64,000 nt of DNA from Amycolatopsis deserti (GTDB lineage Bacteria > Actinomycetota > Actinomycetes > Mycobacteriales > Pseudonocardiaceae), in contig NZ_BNAU01000003.1 in the NCBI RefSeq assembly GCF_014653945.1, forward strand, positions 372,001 to 436,000, read 5' to 3'. Numbering within the stretch: the first letter of the stretch is position 1; each line of letters begins with the position of its first letter. The notes beneath the pieces were generated by a model, which saw only the letters and a program-made list of their open reading frames with translations, was not told the DNA's origin and searched no databases. This document shows, piece by piece, positions 34,258 to 41,976 of this stretch. The position numbers and the translations under genes were made by a program.

Positions 34258-34947
34258 TCAGGACTCGAACTTGTACCCCAGGCCGCGGACGGTGACCAGG
34301 TGGCGCGGCGAGCCCGGGTCCGGCTCGATCTTCGAGCGCAGGCGCTTGACGTGGACGTCCAGCGTCTTGGTGTCGCCGACGTAGTCCGCGCCCCACACCC
34401 GGTCGATCAGCTGACCGCGGGTGAGCACCCGGCCGACGTTGCGCAGCAGGTACTCGAGCAGGTCGAACTCCTTGAGCGGCAGCGACACCTCGCCGCCGTC
34501 GACGGTGACCACGTGCCGCTCGACGTCCATCCGCACCGGACCGGCCGCGAGCACCAGCGGCGCCAGCTCGCCCTCGCCGCCGGTCTCGCCGCCGCGGCGC
34601 AGCACCGCGCGGATGCGCGCGATCAGCTCGCGCGCCGAGTACGGCTTGGTCACGTAGTCGTCGGCACCCAGCTCCAGGCCGACGACCTTGTCGATCTCGC
34701 TGTCCCGCGCGGTCACCATGATCACCGGCACGGCCGAGCGCTGCCGCAGCTGCTTGCACACGTCGGTGCCGCTCATGCCGGGCAGCATGAGGTCGAGCAG
34801 GACGATGTCGGCGCCGTTGCGGTCGAACTCGTCCAGGGCCTGCTGGCCGTTGGTGGCGACCGCGGCCGTGAACCCCTCCTTGCGCAGCAGGAAGGCCAAC
34901 GGGTCGGCGAAGGACTCCTCGTCCTCGACGATGAGCACTCTCGTCAC
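34258..34947 (-). CDS. regX3: Response regulator RegX3 (OmpR/PhoB family)
   Basis: 229 aa from GTG 34947, overlapping the senX3 stop by one base (TAGTG) with a strong AGGGAGGAAAG site inside senX3. The receiver domain has D52 as phosphoacceptor (VLLDLMLPGMSGTD), acidic residues E8-D9-E10 and K101 (VTKPY). The C-terminal winged helix is complete (LPLKEFDLLEYLLRNVGRVL, KTLDVHVKRLRSKIEPDPG). In mycobacteria RegX3 activates phosphate-starvation genes such as the Pst system. Neighbouring ppx is consistent with phosphate control. Confidence 0.95.
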   Translation of the reverse strand: MTRVLIVEDEESFADPLAFLLRKEGFTAAVATNGQQALDEFDRNGADIVLLDLMLPGMSGTDVCKQLRQRSAVPVIMVTARDSEIDKVVGLELGADDYVTKPYSARELIARIRAVLRRGGETGGEGELAPLVLAAGPVRMDVERHVVTVDGGEVSLPLKEFDLLEYLLRNVGRVLTRGQLIDRVWGADYVGDTKTLDVHVKRLRSKIEPDPGSPRHLVTVRGLGYKFES

Positions 34948-36167
34948 TACTTTCCTCCCTGGTTCCGGCCGTCTTTGGCGGCGGTCACGACGAGCCGCGA
35001 CAGCTGCGCGGGGGTCTGGTCGTCCGAGGCGGCGGGGGTTCCGTCCCCGTTGCGCCCGGACTGGTGCATCGGGATCCGCAGGGTGAACGTGGATCCCGTG
35101 CCCGGCATGCTCCACAGCTTGACCTCGCCGCCGTGGTTGGCGGCGACGTGCTTGACGATGGCCAGGCCGAGCCCGGTGCCGCCGGTGGCGCGCGAGCGCG
35201 CCTTGTCCGCGCGGTAGAAGCGTTCGAAGACCCGCTGCTGGTCCTCCTCGGCGATGCCGATGCCGCGGTCGGTCACCGCGATCTCGACCATGCCGCCGGA
35301 CAGGCGGCGGCTGATCGACACCGGGCTGCCCTGCGGGGAGTAGTTCACGGCGTTGTCGAGCAGGTTCGACAACGCCGTGACCAGCAGCGTCCGGTCGCCC
35401 TCGACGAGCAGGCCGCTCGGCTCGTCGGTGGTGATCTCGATTTCGCGGGACTCCGCAGACAGGCGGGTGCGGCCCAGCGCCTCCCGCACGACGGCGTCCA
35501 CCTCGACCACGTTCAGGTCGGGCAGCCGCTCGGCGCCCTGCAGGCGGGACAGCGCGATGAGCTCGCTGACGAGCGTGCCCAGCCGGGTGGACTCGTGCAG
35601 GATCTTGCCGCCGAAGCGGCGCACCTCCTCGACGTCGTCCGCCGCGTCCAGCACCGCCTCGGCGAGCAGCGCGATCGCGCCGACCGGGGTCTTCAGCTCG
35701 TGGCTGACGTTGGCCACGAAGTCGCGCCGGACCGCCTCCAGCCGGGCGGCCTCGGAGTGGTCGACCGCCTCGACGACGGTGAAGCCCTCGCCGAGCGGGC
35801 GGATCTCGGCGACCACGGCCTCCGGCTGGCGGCCGCGGGCCTCCAGCGGGGACAGGTCGATCTCCATCGGATCCCCGGTCTCCTCGACCTGCTCGGCCGC
35901 GACCCGCGCGCGGGGGTCGGCGCGATTGGCCTGGACCAGTCCGAGGGCCTCGGCGCGGCGGTTGAACAGCACCAGGTCGCCGAAGCGGTTCAGCACCAGG
36001 ATCCCGTTGTTCGACGAGCGCACCAGCCTGAGCAGCAGTTCGGCGACGGTGGGACCGCTCGGCCGCCGCTGGGCCCGCCTGCGCTGCAACCGCGGAACGA
36101 GGAGACCGGCGATCAGGCCGACCAGCAGACAGCCGACGGCCAGCGCAACTGAACCCGGCGCACTCAC
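34947..36167 (-). CDS. senX3: Sensor histidine kinase SenX3
   Basis: 406 aa from ATG or GTG 36167. One clear N-terminal transmembrane helix (residues 8-28) is followed by a PAS-like domain (NNGILVLNRFGDLVLFNRRA). The phosphorylated histidine is H156 in NVSHELKTPVGAI. The ATP-binding domain carries NLLDNAVNYSP, VTDRGIGIAEEDQ and GGTGLGLAIVKHV. SenX3 is thought to monitor phosphate through the Pst/PhoU system. In mycobacteria gpm1 lies directly upstream; here about 2.5 kb of other genes intervene. Confidence 0.95.
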   Translation of the reverse strand: MSAPGSVALAVGCLLVGLIAGLLVPRLQRRRAQRRPSGPTVAELLLRLVRSSNNGILVLNRFGDLVLFNRRAEALGLVQANRADPRARVAAEQVEETGDPMEIDLSPLEARGRQPEAVVAEIRPLGEGFTVVEAVDHSEAARLEAVRRDFVANVSHELKTPVGAIALLAEAVLDAADDVEEVRRFGGKILHESTRLGTLVSELIALSRLQGAERLPDLNVVEVDAVVREALGRTRLSAESREIEITTDEPSGLLVEGDRTLLVTALSNLLDNAVNYSPQGSPVSISRRLSGGMVEIAVTDRGIGIAEEDQQRVFERFYRADKARSRATGGTGLGLAIVKHVAANHGGEVKLWSMPGTGSTFTLRIPMHQSGRNGDGTPAASDDQTPAQLSRLVVTAAKDGRNQGGK

Positions 36168-36274
36168 GGGTGAATCGTAAGCATGGAAGTGGCTGTTCGG
36201 CCTAGTCCTGGCCGCCTTCTCGTGATGGCTGTGACACCTTCACCGTGCTTGTTTCCCCGCGCGTCAACCGGTGT

Positions 36275-37165
36275 TCACGCACCCAGTCCCGTCCCGTGAC
36301 CATTCACCCGGTCGAGGCGCGCCAGGTCTTCTTCGGACAGCCGCAGCGACGCCGCCGCGATGTTCTCCTCGAGGTGCCCGACGCTCCCGGTGCCCGGGAT
36401 GGCGAGCACGTTCGGTCCCTGGTGCAAGGTCCAGGCGAGCCGCACCTGGGCCGGGCTCACGCCGTGGTCGTCCGCGACGGCCTGGACGGCCGGGTCCTCG
36501 GTGCCGCTGGCGATGGCGAAGAACGGGACGAACGCGATCTTCTGTTCGGCGCACAGGCGGACGAAGTCGTCGTCCTCGCGCCGGGCGGTGAGCCCGTACT
36601 GGTTCTGCACGCACACCACCGGCGCGATGGCCTGCGCCTCGGCCAGGTGCTCCGGGCCGACGTTGGAGATGCCCAGGTGCCGGATCAGGCCCTGTTGCTG
36701 CAGTTCGGCGAGCGCGCCGAACCGGTCGGCCAGCGAACCGCTGCCGCGGTCCAGGCCGCTGCCGATGCGCAGGTTGACGACGTCGAGGTGGTCGCGGCCG
36801 AGCTGGCGGATGTTCTCCTCGACCTGCAGGCGCAGCTGCTCGGGGCGCGCCTCGGGGAGGAACTCGCCGTCCAGGCCGCGGCCGGGACCGACCTTGGTGG
36901 TGATCACCAGGTCGTCCGGGTAGGGGTTGAGGGCGGTGCTGATCAGCTCGTTGGCCGATCGCAGCGGGGAGAAGTAGAAGGCGGCCGTGTCGATGTGGTT
37001 GACGCCCAGCTCGACGGCCCGGCGCAGGACGGCGATGGCCTGGTCGCGGTCGAGCTTCCCGCCGCCGGAGATGGCGAGCCGCATGGCGCCGTAGCCCATG
37101 CGGTTCACGGTGAGATCGCCCAGCTGCCAGGTGCCGGCCGCGCCGGCGTTGATCGTTTCGGTCAT
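36275..37165 (-). CDS. Aldo/keto reductase
   Basis: 296 aa from ATG 37165. It has the (beta/alpha)8 AKR fold; the catalytic tetrad includes Asp in VNHIDTAAFYFSP, Tyr immediately after, and Lys in VITTKVGPGRG. The NADPH-binding C-terminal part has IPGTGSVGHLEENIAAA. It resembles the oxidoreductase subgroup of the YdhF/YajO type; the substrate is unknown. It is divergent from the LuxR-type regulator, which is likely to control it. This gene begins the block that separates senX3 from gpmA. Confidence 0.92.
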   Translation of the reverse strand: MTETINAGAAGTWQLGDLTVNRMGYGAMRLAISGGGKLDRDQAIAVLRRAVELGVNHIDTAAFYFSPLRSANELISTALNPYPDDLVITTKVGPGRGLDGEFLPEARPEQLRLQVEENIRQLGRDHLDVVNLRIGSGLDRGSGSLADRFGALAELQQQGLIRHLGISNVGPEHLAEAQAIAPVVCVQNQYGLTARREDDDFVRLCAEQKIAFVPFFAIASGTEDPAVQAVADDHGVSPAQVRLAWTLHQGPNVLAIPGTGSVGHLEENIAAASLRLSEEDLARLDRVNGHGTGLGA

Positions 37166-37205
37166 GGCTCCAGCCTGGTCCGGTGATCGTGACGGCGCCG
37201 CAGGT

Positions 37206-37221
37206 TGGCAACTTGCTGCCA
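37206..37221. promoter_or_regulatory. Small inverted repeat between the AKR and LuxR-type genes
   Basis: TGGCA (37206-37210) and TGCCA (37217-37221) form a 5-bp dyad with 6-bp spacing in the 67-bp divergent promoter region. It is a possible operator for the adjacent regulator; the arms are short, so confidence is low. Confidence 0.25.
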
Positions 37222-37232
37222 CACTGGTGGAC

Positions 37233-37859
37233 ATGGACGTGCTGGTGCGGGGTGAGGCCGAGTTGTTCGCGCGGACGGCCCACCTCTTCTCCTCGGCCCG
37301 GGAGGTCTTCTGCGCCGCGAACGACCTGCACACCTGGGCGGCCGCGCACCGGGCGCCGCACGCCGGGCAGGACATGACCGGCAAGAGCGTGCGGAAGCTG
37401 TACCGGCCGGCGTCGCTGCTCCAGCCGGGCGGGGTGGCGCACCTGCGTGAGCGGGAGCGGCTGGGCGCGCGGATCCGGATCACGCTGGACGAGATCAACG
37501 AGACGATCGTGCTGGACCGGAAGGTGGCGATCCTGGCGGGCGAGATGTCCGGCGGGGAGCGCGGCTACACCGTGGTCACCAGCCCCGAGGTGATCGGCAG
37601 CGTGACGAGCCTGTTCAACGCGGCCTGGCGGGCGGGCACCGAGCTGGCGATCTACGACACCGAGTTCCGCGAGGTGCGGGCCCTGGCGCCGCGGATTCTC
37701 GACGAGCTGGCGTCCGGCAGCAAGGACGAGGCGGCGGCACGCACGCTCGGGCTGAGCGTGCGCACCTACCGGCGCCGGGTGGCCGAGCTGATGGCCGCAC
37801 TCGGCGCGACGTCCCGCTTCCAAGCGGGCGCGCGAGCCCGCGAGCTAGGACTGGTCTAG
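37233..37859 (+). CDS. LuxR-type helix-turn-helix regulator with TrmB/PLD-like N-terminal domain
   Basis: 208 aa from ATG 37233. The N-terminal 140 residues (REVFCAANDLHTWAAAHR, then RIRITLDEINETIVLDRKVA) resemble the PLD-like effector domain of TrmB-type regulators. The C-terminal 65 residues are a LuxR/GerE helix-turn-helix (ILDELASGSKDEAAARTLGL followed by VRTYRRRVAELM). It is divergent from the aldo/keto reductase gene across 67 bp and is probably its regulator. Its 3' end overlaps the convergent TetR gene by 15 bp. Confidence 0.82.
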   Translation: MDVLVRGEAELFARTAHLFSSAREVFCAANDLHTWAAAHRAPHAGQDMTGKSVRKLYRPASLLQPGGVAHLRERERLGARIRITLDEINETIVLDRKVAILAGEMSGGERGYTVVTSPEVIGSVTSLFNAAWRAGTELAIYDTEFREVRALAPRILDELASGSKDEAAARTLGLSVRTYRRRVAELMAALGATSRFQAGARARELGLV

Positions 37860-38444
37860 CGCTTCGAGGTGAGCCCGCAGCGCCGCCAGGGTCTCCGCGG
37901 GCGACCACAGGTCCGGGTGCAGGATCCCGTTCAGGCTCAGGCCGTCGATCAGCGCGGTGAGCCGCCGCACCTCTGTGTCCGGGTCGTCGAGGTCCAGTGC
38001 GGCGAGGATGCGGGCGACCAGCGCCCGCGTGCCGGACGCCGCCTCACGCGCCAGGTCCGCCAGCCGCTCGTCCGTGCGTGAGGCCACCACGAACTCGAGG
38101 AACACGGTGACTTCGGCCCGCCGGAGGTCGTCGAGCGGCAGCAGTTCGGCCAGCAGTTCGGTCCGCTTCGCGCGGCGCTCGGACGGGGACAGTCCCGTGA
38201 CATCACCGAGGGCGTCGACCTTCGCGGTCAGCCGCGCGGACACCCGGTCGATGACCGTCCGCATCGCGAAGCGCATCAGCTCGGCCTGGCCATCGAAGTA
38301 GTGCCGCACCGAGCCGACGTTCAGGCCGGCTTCGGCCGCCACCGTCCGCAGCGACACGCCGGGCAGCCCCTCACGCACGGCCAGCCGGAACAGCGCGTCG
38401 GCCACCTCCGCCCGCCTGCTCTCCGGATCCACGATCTTCGGCAC
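37845..38444 (-). CDS. TetR family transcriptional regulator
   Basis: 199 aa from GTG 38444. The N-terminal TetR helix-turn-helix is clear (VADALFRLAVREGLPGVSLR, then AAEAGLNVGSVRHYF, residues about 14-52). The C-terminal ligand domain (FVVASRTDERLADLAREAAS, LTALIDGLSLNGIL) is of the TetR_C_6/BetI-like type. It is divergent from a tiny membrane-protein gene, and a perfect CACACGTGTG palindrome lies 13 bp upstream of its start, the likely autoregulatory operator. The ligand is unknown. Confidence 0.92.
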   Translation of the reverse strand: MPKIVDPESRRAEVADALFRLAVREGLPGVSLRTVAAEAGLNVGSVRHYFDGQAELMRFAMRTVIDRVSARLTAKVDALGDVTGLSPSERRAKRTELLAELLPLDDLRRAEVTVFLEFVVASRTDERLADLAREAASGTRALVARILAALDLDDPDTEVRRLTALIDGLSLNGILHPDLWSPAETLAALRAHLEALDQS

Positions 38445-38457
38445 CTGGCCGTTGTAT

Positions 38458-38467
38458 CACACGTGTG
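38458..38467. promoter_or_regulatory. Palindromic operator candidate between TetR and small membrane protein genes
   Basis: CACACGTGTG is a perfect 10-bp palindrome; with one mismatched pair the dyad extends to 16 bp (TATCACACGTGTGCTA, 38455-38470). It lies between the divergent starts at 38444 and 38512, in an AT-richer segment that must hold both promoters. Confidence 0.6.
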
Positions 38468-38511
38468 CTAACTTCTATTTGTCACAGGTGGGATATAAAG
38501 GAGGGGTAGAG

Positions 38512-38691
38512 ATGGAAACGGTGCTCACCGTGCTGCTGGTCCGGTTCGCGCTGATCGCGGCGGTCGTCGTGGCGATCGCGCTCGTCGTCCTCGCGGTCGT
38601 GCTCGTGCTGCACCGGCGCGGCCGGGGCGATCAAGCGCGCCGGGTGGCGCGCACGGCGGCCGAGTTCGCCCAGCGGCGAATCCGGCGCTGA
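38512..38691 (+). CDS. Small single-pass membrane protein, TetR-linked
   Basis: 59 aa from ATG 38512 behind a very strong Shine-Dalgarno (AAAGGAGGGG, 38497-38506). One long transmembrane helix spans residues about 7-33 (rich in Val, Ala and Leu), followed by a strongly basic cytoplasmic tail (HRRGRGDQARRVARTAAEFA). No family is recognised. It is divergent from the TetR gene, shares its palindrome, and ends in a textbook bidirectional terminator, so it appears to be a regulated monocistronic gene. Its role may be membrane stress or partner binding (speculative). Confidence 0.78.
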   Translation: METVLTVLLVRFALIAAVVVAIALVVLAVVLVLHRRGRGDQARRVARTAAEFAQRRIRR

Positions 38692-38696
38692 ACGCG

Positions 38697-38730
38697 AAAA
38701 CGCCGGCTCCCGAGGGGGGAGCCGGCGTTT
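38697..38730. terminator. Bidirectional intrinsic terminator
   Basis: CGCCGGCTCCC (38701-38711) pairs with GGGAGCCGGCG (38717-38727) around GAGGG. It is flanked by AAAA (38697-38700) and TTT (38728-38730), so it works in both directions. It separates the small membrane-protein gene from convergent gpmA. Confidence 0.92.
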
Positions 38731-38743
38731 CGGCGGACTGGAG

Positions 38744-39484
38744 TCAGCGGCCCTGGTTGGCGACCGCGGCGGCGGCTTCGGCCGCGGCCTCCGGGTCGAG
38801 GTAGGTGCCGCCCGGGTTCACCGGCTTGAGGTCCGCGCCCAGGTCGTAGCGCAGCGGGATGCCGGTCGGGATGTTCAGGCCGGCGATGGCGTCGTCGGAG
38901 ATGCCGTCCAGGTGCTTGACCAGGGCGCGCAGCGAGTTGCCGTGCGCGGCGACCAGCACGGTCTTGCCGGCGCGCAGGTCCGGCACGATCGCCGAGTCCC
39001 AGTACGGCAGCAGCCGCGCGACGACGTCCTTGAGGCACTCGGTCAGCGGCGCGTCCGGACCGTAGCGGACGTCGGTGTCCTGGCTGAACTCACTGCCGCG
39101 CTCGATCGGCGGCGGCGGCACGTCGTAGGACCGGCGCCAGAGCATGAACTGCTCCTCGCCGAACTCGTCCCGCACCTGCTTCTTGTTCTTGCCCTGGAGC
39201 GCGCCGTAGTGCCGCTCGTTGAGGCGCCAGTCGCGGCGCACCGGGATCCAGTGCCGGTCGGCGACGTCGAGCGCGATGTTGGCGGTCGAGATCGCCCGGC
39301 GCAGCAGCGACGTGTGGACGACGTCGGGCAGCAGCCCGCTCTCGGCGAGCAGCTCGCCGCCCTTGCGGGCCTCCTGCTGCCCGAGCTCGGACAGGGGCAC
39401 GTCGACCCAGCCGGTGAACAGGTTCTCGGCGTTCCAGGTGCTCTGCCCGTGGCGGAGCAGCACCAGCGTCCCAAGTTCGGCCAT
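38744..39484 (-). CDS. gpmA: 2,3-bisphosphoglycerate-dependent phosphoglycerate mutase
   Basis: 246 aa, family length. It interconverts 3- and 2-phosphoglycerate in glycolysis. The catalytic motif [20 protein letters not shown] has R11-H12-G13; the second catalytic His is in [19 protein letters not shown]; the insertion [20 protein letters not shown] is diagnostic of true dPGM. The start ATG is 39484. Mycobacterial gpm1 (Rv0489) lies in the same neighbourhood beside the mshA cluster. Confidence 0.97.
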   Translation of the reverse strand: MAELGTLVLLRHGQSTWNAENLFTGWVDVPLSELGQQEARKGGELLAESGLLPDVVHTSLLRRAISTANIALDVADRHWIPVRRDWRLNERHYGALQGKNKKQVRDEFGEEQFMLWRRSYDVPPPPIERGSEFSQDTDVRYGPDAPLTECLKDVVARLLPYWDSAIVPDLRAGKTVLVAAHGNSLRALVKHLDGISDDAIAGLNIPTGIPLRYDLGADLKPVNPGGTYLDPEAAAEAAAAVANQGR

Positions 39485-40057
39485 ACCCGCTAGCCTGCCA
39501 GAACACGCCGAGCGACCGGATGACGCCCGCAGCTTTCTACAGACAGTGTGTTACCACCCAGTAGAGGTTGGCACGACCACTCCTTGACCGGTTGAACACC
39601 GCTCATGAAAGTGACACTTGCTGCATACCGTTAACACAGACAGTGAGAATCACTCGAACGGAGTAACCAGTAGTCTTGTGATTACTGGTGGACATCTGAC
39701 AAGTTGGCTTACGTCCCGCTCGGCTGGAATTCCACGCACTCCCCAGCCGGACGCGGGGTACGACCGCAGCCTGTCTCCCCCCTGCCGGGCTGCGGCCCCG
39801 CCGGCCCCGTTGGCACTCCCCCTCGCCACCGGGTCCAGAAGCGGCGGGAGCGTTCGCGGGGCGGCTTGAGTTCGCGACTCCCCCTCCCTCAAGCCGCTCC
39901 GCCCGCTCTTCCGCGTGCTCGCTGCGCTCGCCGCCGGCGGGCGTTCGCCCATTGCATTTGGGGGGCGACCCCCCAAACCCCCACGGTGCGAGCTCCTCGC
40001 CTTGGCGGGCGCTGGGCGCGATGGGTGTGAACCAGCACCCGCGGTGGTGGCTGGCTG
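39485..40057. other. 573-bp intergenic region upstream of gpmA
   Basis: No convincing gene. The part up to about 39695 is unusually AT-rich for this genome and should hold the gpmA promoter; it contains a 7-bp dyad (ACCAGTA/TACTGGT, 39666-39689). The remainder is GC-rich with stacked inverted repeats: GCGGCTTGAG (39861-39870) with CTCAAGCCGC (39888-39897), and the hairpin at 39957-39977. It looks like accumulated intergenic repeat sequence downstream of the YbjN gene. Confidence 0.6.
39957..39977. repeat. Perfect G/C-tract hairpin
   Basis: TTTGGGGGG (39957-39965, counting from the first T) pairs with CCCCCCAAA (39969-39977) around CGA. The A and T ends make it a possible bidirectional terminator; on the minus strand it lies about 80 bp after the YbjN stop codon. 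Confidence 0.6.
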
Positions 40058-40573
40058 TCAGTCGCCGGTCAGGCTGCCTGGTTCGTGGGGGTTGTCGGGC
40101 TCTACCAGGTGTTTGAAGGCTTGCAGGTTCGCCAGGCTTTCGCCGCGGCTCACGCGCCAGTCCCACTCCCGCTTGATGCTCGTCGCGAAGCCCAGTTCGA
40201 GGATCGTGTTGAAATCGCCGTCCGCGGCTTCCAGGACCTGGCCCAGGATCTTGTCCAGCTCCTGCTCGGTCACCGCGTCCTTGCCGAACCGGCCCACCAG
40301 GTAGATGTCGCCCAGAGCGTCGACCGTGTAGTGGACGCCGTAGAGCTTCGCGTTGCGGCGCAGCAGGAAGCGGTAGACCTGCTCGTGGTTTTCGTCGGGG
40401 CGGCGGCAGACGAAGGCCTCCACGGCGAAGGCGTGGTCGCGTTCGATGAGCCAGGCGTTGGTCTGGAGTTTCTTGGTGCCGGGCAGCGTGACGAAGTACT
40501 TGCCCTCGGCCTTGCGGTCGTACTTCAGGTCTGCCTGGTCCAGTGATGCCTGGACGACCTTGTCGAGCGTCAT
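40058..40573 (-). CDS. YbjN domain-containing protein (Rv0487-like)
   Basis: 171 aa from ATG 40573, overlapping the mshA stop as ATGA. The YbjN fold, related to type III secretion chaperones, spans most of the protein ([60 protein letters not shown]). YbjN proteins influence stress responses by unknown means. The gene follows mshA in mycobacteria too (Rv0487), suggesting a conserved but undefined link with mycothiol synthesis or simply shared transcription. Confidence 0.9.
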   Translation of the reverse strand: MTLDKVVQASLDQADLKYDRKAEGKYFVTLPGTKKLQTNAWLIERDHAFAVEAFVCRRPDENHEQVYRFLLRRNAKLYGVHYTVDALGDIYLVGRFGKDAVTEQELDKILGQVLEAADGDFNTILELGFATSIKREWDWRVSRGESLANLQAFKHLVEPDNPHEPGSLTGD

Positions 40574-41886
40574 ACCGCGACCTCCTCGTGCAGCGCGGCC
40601 AGCGTGCGCGAAGCCGCCGCGTACGTCTCCAGCAGGGCGTCCGTGGTGCGCGCCCAGGAAAACCGCCGCGCGTGCACCAGCGCGTTCTCCGCCAGCTCCG
40701 CCCGCCGGTCCGGCCGCAACGCCACGCTGGCCAGCGCGCCGGCCCAGTCCCGCGCCCCGTGCGAAGGCACCAGCAGCCCGGACACGCCGTGCGCGACCGC
40801 CACCGGCAGCCCGCCCACCTCGGCCGCCACCACGGGCGTCCCGCACGCCTGCGCCTCCAGCGCGACCAGGCCGAACGACTCGTTGTAGCTCGGCACCGCC
40901 ACCACGTCCGCGGCGCGGTACACCTCCGCCAGCCGTTCACCCGGCTGCGGCGGCAGGAACCGCACCACGTCCTGGATACCCAGCGACACCGCCAGCTCAC
41001 GCAGGGCCTGCGGCTGCTCCAGCCCGGTCCCGGACGGACCGCCCACGACCAGCACGACCAGCCGCTCCCGCAACTCCGGCTGCCGCCGCAGCAGGTGCGC
41101 CGCCGCGTGCAGCAGCACGTCCGGCGCCTTCAACGGCTGGATCCGCCCCGCGAAGGCCAGCACCACGGCGTCCCGCGGCAAGCCGAGCCGCCGCCGGGCG
41201 CCGGACTGCGAACCGGGCACGAACCGGTTCAGGTCCACCCCCGGCGCCACCGTGTGCACCCGCTCCGGGTCCGCGCCGTAGAGGTCCACCAGCTGACGCG
41301 CCTCGACCGGGGTGTTCGCCACCAGCCGGTCGGACTCGGCGACGACCTGCTCCTCGCCGATCACCCGGGTGCGCGGCTCGGGCTTGTCGCCCTCGGCGAG
41401 CGCGGCGTTCTTGACCTTCGCCAGCGTGTGCGCGGTGTGGACCAGCGGCACGCCCCACCGGTCCCGCGCGAGCCACCCGACCTGGCCGGACAGCCAGTAG
41501 TGCGAGTGGATCAGGTCGTAGTAGCCGGGCTCGTGGAATGCCTCGGTGCGCAGCACGCCCGAGGTGAACGCGCACAGCTGCGCGGGCAGCTCGTCGCGGG
41601 AGAGGGGTTCGAAGGGGCCGGCCGGGATGTGCCGCACCAGCACCCCGGGCGCCAGCTCGGCCACCGGCGGCTGCTCGGACGAGGTCGCGCGTGTGAACAC
41701 CTCGACGGCGATCCCGCGCCGCGCCATCTCGACCGCGGTGTGCGTGATGTAGACGTTCATCCCACCGGCGTCACCGGTGCCGGGCTGCTCCAGGGGTGAC
41801 GTGTGCACCGACAGCACCGCGACCCTGCGCGGCCAGCTCGTTCGCGTCCGTCGGGATCCGCGCAGCGAGATCGTCACCTGGTTCAA
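40570..41886 (-). CDS. mshA: D-inositol-3-phosphate glycosyltransferase (mycothiol biosynthesis)
   Basis: 438 aa. MshA transfers GlcNAc from UDP-GlcNAc to inositol-3-phosphate, the first step of mycothiol synthesis. GT4 motifs: the N-terminal [20 protein letters not shown] glycine-rich acceptor loop, [19 protein letters not shown], and the donor site [20 protein letters not shown] with the EX7E signature. Length and motifs are typical. The start is at 41886. The window also has a mycothiol-dependent-type isomerase (48495-49235). Confidence 0.97.
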   Translation of the reverse strand: MNQVTISLRGSRRTRTSWPRRVAVLSVHTSPLEQPGTGDAGGMNVYITHTAVEMARRGIAVEVFTRATSSEQPPVAELAPGVLVRHIPAGPFEPLSRDELPAQLCAFTSGVLRTEAFHEPGYYDLIHSHYWLSGQVGWLARDRWGVPLVHTAHTLAKVKNAALAEGDKPEPRTRVIGEEQVVAESDRLVANTPVEARQLVDLYGADPERVHTVAPGVDLNRFVPGSQSGARRRLGLPRDAVVLAFAGRIQPLKAPDVLLHAAAHLLRRQPELRERLVVLVVGGPSGTGLEQPQALRELAVSLGIQDVVRFLPPQPGERLAEVYRAADVVAVPSYNESFGLVALEAQACGTPVVAAEVGGLPVAVAHGVSGLLVPSHGARDWAGALASVALRPDRRAELAENALVHARRFSWARTTDALLETYAAASRTLAALHEEVAV

Positions 41887-41920
41887 CTCCCGTGTCAGTC
41901 TCTTTCCGCATCAGGGCGGA

Positions 41921-41946
41921 GCCCGTGCACGACAACGCGCACGGGC
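41921..41946 (-). terminator. Hairpin after the L,D-transpeptidase gene
   Basis: GCCCGTGC (41921-41928) pairs with GCACGGGC (41939-41946) around a 10-base loop. It lies about 30 bp after the transpeptidase stop and upstream of mshA. Confidence 0.55.
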
Positions 41947-41976
41947 CCCCGACATCTTCCCAGCGGTCGAAAACCG

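Noticed and set aside
39603-39695. 30-codon leftward frame in the AT-rich patch upstream of gpmA
   Set aside because: It has an ATG and a stop but no ribosome site and no recognisable family pattern; kept only as part of the finding on this region.
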